This document shows positions 60,656-64,000 of a DNA stretch of 64,000 bases, in pieces. This stretch comes from Streptomyces tuirus (lineage in GTDB: Bacteria > Actinomycetota > Actinomycetes > Streptomycetales > Streptomycetaceae), in the NCBI RefSeq assembly GCF_014701095.1, contig NZ_AP023439.1:7304001-7368000 (forward strand), read 5' to 3'. The position numbers and the translations under genes are program-made. The notes under the pieces were generated by a model, which saw only the letters and a program-made list of their open reading frames with translations, had not been told where the DNA came from and ran no database searches. The first letter of the stretch is position 1, and every line of letters starts with the position of its first letter.

Positions 60656-62815
60656 ATGGACTCCACACCCTCGCCCTCGTCCTCCTCGGCGTTCGACCTG
60701 GTCAGCCGCGCTCTGGGGCGCTACATCCCGCGTGGCGGAGCGGCGGCGCCCGTGAGCACCGCCGAAGAGCAGGGCGACCGCGCCCCCCTGCGGCTCCCCG
60801 AGAACCCGGCATCCGGCCGTCAGGAGCAGATCCTCGGCGCGCTCAACCTGGACACGGACCTCATCATCACCCGCTGCAATCTGGACGCGCCCGTGTTCGC
60901 GGGGCTGGACGCCGGAGCCGGGAAGCCGTTCGTCGATCTCCTGCCCCCCGGTGACGTGCCGACGGTCACGCGGCGGTTGCACCAGGTCGTCGAGAGCGGT
61001 GAGGCGCACGTCGCACGGATCCAGCGGCTGCGCCGGGGCGACGGGTCGGAGCTGGTGGTCTCCATGAGCATCCTGCCCGCCGCGGCACCCGAGAAGGGCC
61101 TGACGGTCTCCGTGATCGCCATGGCCAGGAGGCTGCACCTGTACGCCGCCGAGACCGCGATCGGCACCTCGCTGGACATCGGCGAGACGGCCCAGTCGCT
61201 GGCGGAGTCCCTGCTGGCCTGGGGTGACGTGGCAGCCGTCGACCTCGACTTCGCCGTGTGGACGGGCGAGGGCGTCACCGGAAAGGCGCAGGGCCGCATC
61301 CATCTGCGGCGGGCGGCCCTGGTACCCGACAGGGTGTGGCCCGAGGGGTACACGACTCCGGGCGACGATCTGCCCGGGGACGCCAGTCGGCTGCTGGCGC
61401 AGGCGGTACTGCGGGACGACGCCCCGCAGACCATCGTCATACCCGACCGGGAGGCCCTCGAGCGGGTCTTCGACAGCCCACGCGCCGTGCGTGCCCTGGT
61501 GCCCGGCGACCGGTCGGCGGGGCTGGCCTGCATCCCCCTGGTCCTGGACGGCGCACCGCCCGTCGTGCTGGGCGTGGCGGAGGTCTGGCGGCGGGCGGAC
61601 AGCCCCTTCCGCGACGGTGAGCTGTTCGACCTGCAAGAACTGGTGGCCCGGACCGCACACCACGTCGACCTGGCCCGTCAGCACCAGCGTGAGCACACCC
61701 AGGTGCTGGCGCTGCAGCGCCGGCTCCTGCCCCGGGCCGGCGGCGACACCATCGACATCGCCAGCGTCTACCAGCCCGCCACCCCTGACAGCGCGGGCGT
61801 CGGCGGCGACTGGGTGAACAGCTTCCCGCTGCCCGACGGCCGTACCGCACTGGTCGTCGGCGACGTCGTCGGGCACGGCCTGGGAGCCGCGGCCACCATG
61901 GGTCAGCTGAGCATGGAGGCGCGGGCGCTGCTGTCCGCGGGGCTCGCGCCCGACCAGGTGCTGGAGCGCCTGGACGAGACGGTGACGGTGCTGGACGACG
62001 CGGAGTCCGGGCTGGCGGCCGGCTACAGCGCCCTCGGTTCGACGTGCTGCATCGCCCTCTACGACCCGGTCGGCCACCATGTGACCCTGTCCAGCGCCGG
62101 GCACCTCCCGCCGATCCTGGTCTCCCCGGACGGGCGCGCGGTCCCGCTGTCGCTCCGGCCTCACCCCGGCCTGGGAGCCGAGTTCGCGCTGCGGGAGCCG
62201 TTCGATGTGTACACCGTCGGCGTGCCGCCGGGCTCCATGCTCGCCCTCTACACCGACGGCCTGGTGGAGGACCGCGCTCTGTCGATCGACGAGGGCATCG
62301 ACAGACTGTCGGACCTCGTGTCCACCGTGCACCCCTGGGACTCCCTGCAGCAGACCGCGCGGCAGATCGTTTCCACCCTGGCGCCCGCGCCGCAGCGCGA
62401 CGACGTGACCCTGCTGCTCGCCCGCATGATCGGCTACCGCAAGGAGGACACGGCGACCTGGCGGCTGCCCGCCCGCAGCGACGCCCCCGCCCGGGCACGC
62501 GAGCACGTCGCCGCGCTGCTGAGGCGGTGGGGCACCAGGGACGTCACCCGGGACAACACCCTGCTGCTGGTCAGCGAGCTCGTCACGAACGCGGTGCGCT
62601 TCGCCGAGGGGCCCGTCACCGTGCGGCTGATCAGGGCCGGCCACGGCCTGCTGTGCGAGGTGGGCGACAGCGGCAACGGCAGGCCGCGTCTGAGGCGGGC
62701 CGATCTGCTCGACAACGGCGGGCGTGGCCTGAACGTCGTGCACCGGCTCACCACCCGGTGGGGGGTGCGGTGGACGGACACCGGGAAGGTCGTCTGGGCG
62801 GAAGTCGCGAAGTGA
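60656..62815 (+). CDS. PP2C phosphatase fused to an RsbW-like ATPase domain
   Basis: A 719-residue fusion. The N-terminus is a PAS-like part (about 55-160) and a GAF (about 165-340); the PP2C domain spans about 355-585 (VGGDWVNSFPL, VVGDVVGHGLGAAATMGQ, LYTDGLVEDRAL). The C-terminal HATPase_c_2 domain (about 595-719) has the N-box LLVSELVTNAVRFA and the G-box CEVGDSGNGRP followed by DNGGRGLNVV. It unites an anti-sigma kinase with the opposing phosphatase in one chain, which is common in Streptomyces partner-switching. GAGAGAG lies upstream of the ATG. Confidence 0.93.
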   Translation: MDSTPSPSSSSAFDLVSRALGRYIPRGGAAAPVSTAEEQGDRAPLRLPENPASGRQEQILGALNLDTDLIITRCNLDAPVFAGLDAGAGKPFVDLLPPGDVPTVTRRLHQVVESGEAHVARIQRLRRGDGSELVVSMSILPAAAPEKGLTVSVIAMARRLHLYAAETAIGTSLDIGETAQSLAESLLAWGDVAAVDLDFAVWTGEGVTGKAQGRIHLRRAALVPDRVWPEGYTTPGDDLPGDASRLLAQAVLRDDAPQTIVIPDREALERVFDSPRAVRALVPGDRSAGLACIPLVLDGAPPVVLGVAEVWRRADSPFRDGELFDLQELVARTAHHVDLARQHQREHTQVLALQRRLLPRAGGDTIDIASVYQPATPDSAGVGGDWVNSFPLPDGRTALVVGDVVGHGLGAAATMGQLSMEARALLSAGLAPDQVLERLDETVTVLDDAESGLAAGYSALGSTCCIALYDPVGHHVTLSSAGHLPPILVSPDGRAVPLSLRPHPGLGAEFALREPFDVYTVGVPPGSMLALYTDGLVEDRALSIDEGIDRLSDLVSTVHPWDSLQQTARQIVSTLAPAPQRDDVTLLLARMIGYRKEDTATWRLPARSDAPARAREHVAALLRRWGTRDVTRDNTLLLVSELVTNAVRFAEGPVTVRLIRAGHGLLCEVGDSGNGRPRLRRADLLDNGGRGLNVVHRLTTRWGVRWTDTGKVVWAEVAK

Positions 62816-62825
62816 CGCGGCTACG

Positions 62826-62851
62826 CCCCCGGGCCGCGGCCGGCCCGGGGG
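62826..62851. terminator. Terminator between convergent PP2C-ATPase and polyketide synthase genes
   Basis: 10-bp perfect inverted repeat (62826-62835 and 62842-62851) with a six-base loop. Confidence 0.7.
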
Positions 62852-62921
62852 AGTGCGACGGCCCGGAACGTCTGCTCGTCGCCCTCGCCGGTCCACGGTG
62901 CGGACGGCGCCCTCCGGCGCG

Positions 62922-64000
62922 CTACAGCCACTGCCCTTCCAAGGCAGTGGCGGTGAGTCCCGGAGCCGCCGCGTACAGCACCGCGCGGTTGCCGGGCTTC
63001 TGCTGCCCGGCGTCGTGCGCCCGCCGCAGGATGTCGAACACGGCGGCGCCTCCGCGGTTGCCGCTGGTGTAGCTGTCCCGGCTGTAGTCCAACAGCCCCG
63101 AGGGCCACGCGCCGGGCATCGTCTGCTCCATGTACTCCAGCACGCGGGTCCCCCCGGGGTGCGCGAGCAGTACGTCGGGGTGCCAGGCGTCGGGGTCGTC
63201 CTGGTACCGGGTGCGCAGCCACTCCCACATCGCGGTGACCGTTTCCTGTACGGCACGCGGCCCACGCCGGTCCATCACGAAGTGGGTGCCGTCCTGACGG
63301 GTCTCCAGGCGGTGCAGGTCCTGGGTGCCGGGCAGGGTGTGGTGCCAGGCGGCGTCGAGGCGCAGCACCGACTCGGGCCTCGGGCGGCCCGTGACCACCG
63401 CCGCGACGGCGGTGTCCGCGAACAGCAGCCGGACGATCAGGGACTCGAGGGTGTCGTCCGCGGGCTGGTAGGTCGTGCTCAGGGCCTCCGAGATGACGAC
63501 CAGGACCACCCGGTCGGGGTCGGCGGCCACGAGGTCGGCGGCCAGCGCCAGGGAGCGGGTCCCCGCGATGCAGGCCCACTGCGTGGCCGGCAACAGCATC
63601 ACGTCGTTGCGCAGCGACAGCCTGTTGGCCAGGGACATGTCGAGACCCGGCAGTGCGGGGGTGGTGGAGTGACTGGTGATCAGGCAGTCGACGTCCGCCG
63701 GGTCCAGCCCGGCGATCTGCAGGGCACCGCGCGCCGCGTGCTCCCCGTAGGACTGCACGGCCTCCCAGGCGGGTGCGGTGCGTTCCTGCACGGTCTGGGG
63801 CGCGGGCACGGTCTCCAGGGCGGCGATCACGCGGTCCACGTCCTGCCGGGTGAACCCGCCCCGGGCCAGCGCCTCTTGGGCCGGCTCTACACCGATCGCC
63901 CGCAGGGCGTGGCCCTTGCCGGGAGCGACCGCGGTCTCCAGGGGCAGCATCCACCCGCGGGTCTCTATGCCGGTACTGGCCGCGATGCCGTCGACCCGCG
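62922..64000 (-). CDS. Type III polyketide synthase (chalcone synthase-like), N-terminus outside the window
   Basis: At least 359 residues are visible; the frame is open at the right edge. The thiolase-fold triad is present: nucleophile Cys in ATQWACIAGTRS, His in LLAHPGGTRVLEY and Asn in SGNRGGAAVFDIL. The GIETRGWMLPLE segment near the N-terminus and the order of motifs fit type III polyketide synthases rather than KAS III. The C-terminal GFGPG of plant chalcone synthases is replaced by AAAPGLTATAL. It would condense malonyl-CoA units onto a starter to give an aromatic or pyrone product. Tailoring genes, if any, lie beyond the edge. Confidence 0.85.
   Translation of the reverse strand, partial: RVDGIAASTGIETRGWMLPLETAVAPGKGHALRAIGVEPAQEALARGGFTRQDVDRVIAALETVPAPQTVQERTAPAWEAVQSYGEHAARGALQIAGLDPADVDCLITSHSTTPALPGLDMSLANRLSLRNDVMLLPATQWACIAGTRSLALAADLVAADPDRVVLVVISEALSTTYQPADDTLESLIVRLLFADTAVAAVVTGRPRPESVLRLDAAWHHTLPGTQDLHRLETRQDGTHFVMDRRGPRAVQETVTAMWEWLRTRYQDDPDAWHPDVLLAHPGGTRVLEYMEQTMPGAWPSGLLDYSRDSYTSGNRGGAAVFDILRRAHDAGQQKPGNRAVLYAAAPGLTATALEGQWL

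Overview
The window is a gene-dense stretch of very GC-rich DNA (codon third positions almost all G or C, GTG and TTG starts common, terminators without T-runs). This, together with the gene families present (SpoIIE-type PP2C phosphatases with PAS/GAF sensors, an ANTAR regulator, snapalysin, GH46 chitosanase, a DksA-like pair next to a short MreB-like gene, a type III polyketide synthase), points to a Streptomyces chromosome. Names are from memory of families; no search was run. I saw no rRNA, tRNA, CRISPR array, insertion sequence or phage gene.

Layout. 1-9.6 kb: the end of a flavodoxin-like gene, a YihY/BrkB membrane protein, a GNAT enzyme, a secreted DUF1996 protein with a LAxTG-type sorting signal, a TauE/SafE exporter, an MMPL transporter, an EamA exporter and a Tat-type chitosanase with a palindromic operator. 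9.8-18.3 kb: aldo/keto reductase, ankyrin protein, and a signalling block of two paralogous PAS/GAF/PP2C phosphatases around a GAF-ANTAR protein. 18.3-30.1 kb: a repeat array, a FemAB/CelD-like acyltransferase, small secreted proteins, a coupled SRPBCC/LLM pair, a lipid kinase, phosphoglucomutase and small housekeeping-like genes. 30.3-34 kb: a secreted trypsin-like protease with a 25-bp perfect terminator stem, a cytochrome P450, then two decayed genes (a HEAT-repeat protein and the head of a glycosyltransferase).

34-40.4 kb: a fused SecDF, a NarL-type two-component system, and an apparent operon of two TraR/DksA zinc-finger proteins and a truncated MreB-like actin. 40.8-45 kb: LysE exporter, snapalysin, a sulfur module (rhodanese, a CsoR-family regulator that looks like the persulfide sensor CstR, a broken TauE-like exporter) and a cutinase closely resembling PET hydrolases. 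45.2-54.3 kb: a LuxR regulator containing 108-bp in-frame repeats, a PucR-type regulator and a five-gene branched-chain amino acid type ABC transporter operon with overlapping starts and stops. 54.4-64 kb: VOC, GNAT and DUF1275 genes, an MFS exporter with a possible leader peptide, two more PP2C phosphatases (one fused to an RsbW-like kinase domain), and most of a type III polyketide synthase running off the right end.

Shared themes are environmental sensing through partner-switching phosphatases, many secreted hydrolases (chitosanase, trypsin-like protease, snapalysin, cutinase), many exporters, several local minisatellite-like arrays, and frequent leaderless start sites (a -10-like hexamer 6 or 7 bases before the start codon).
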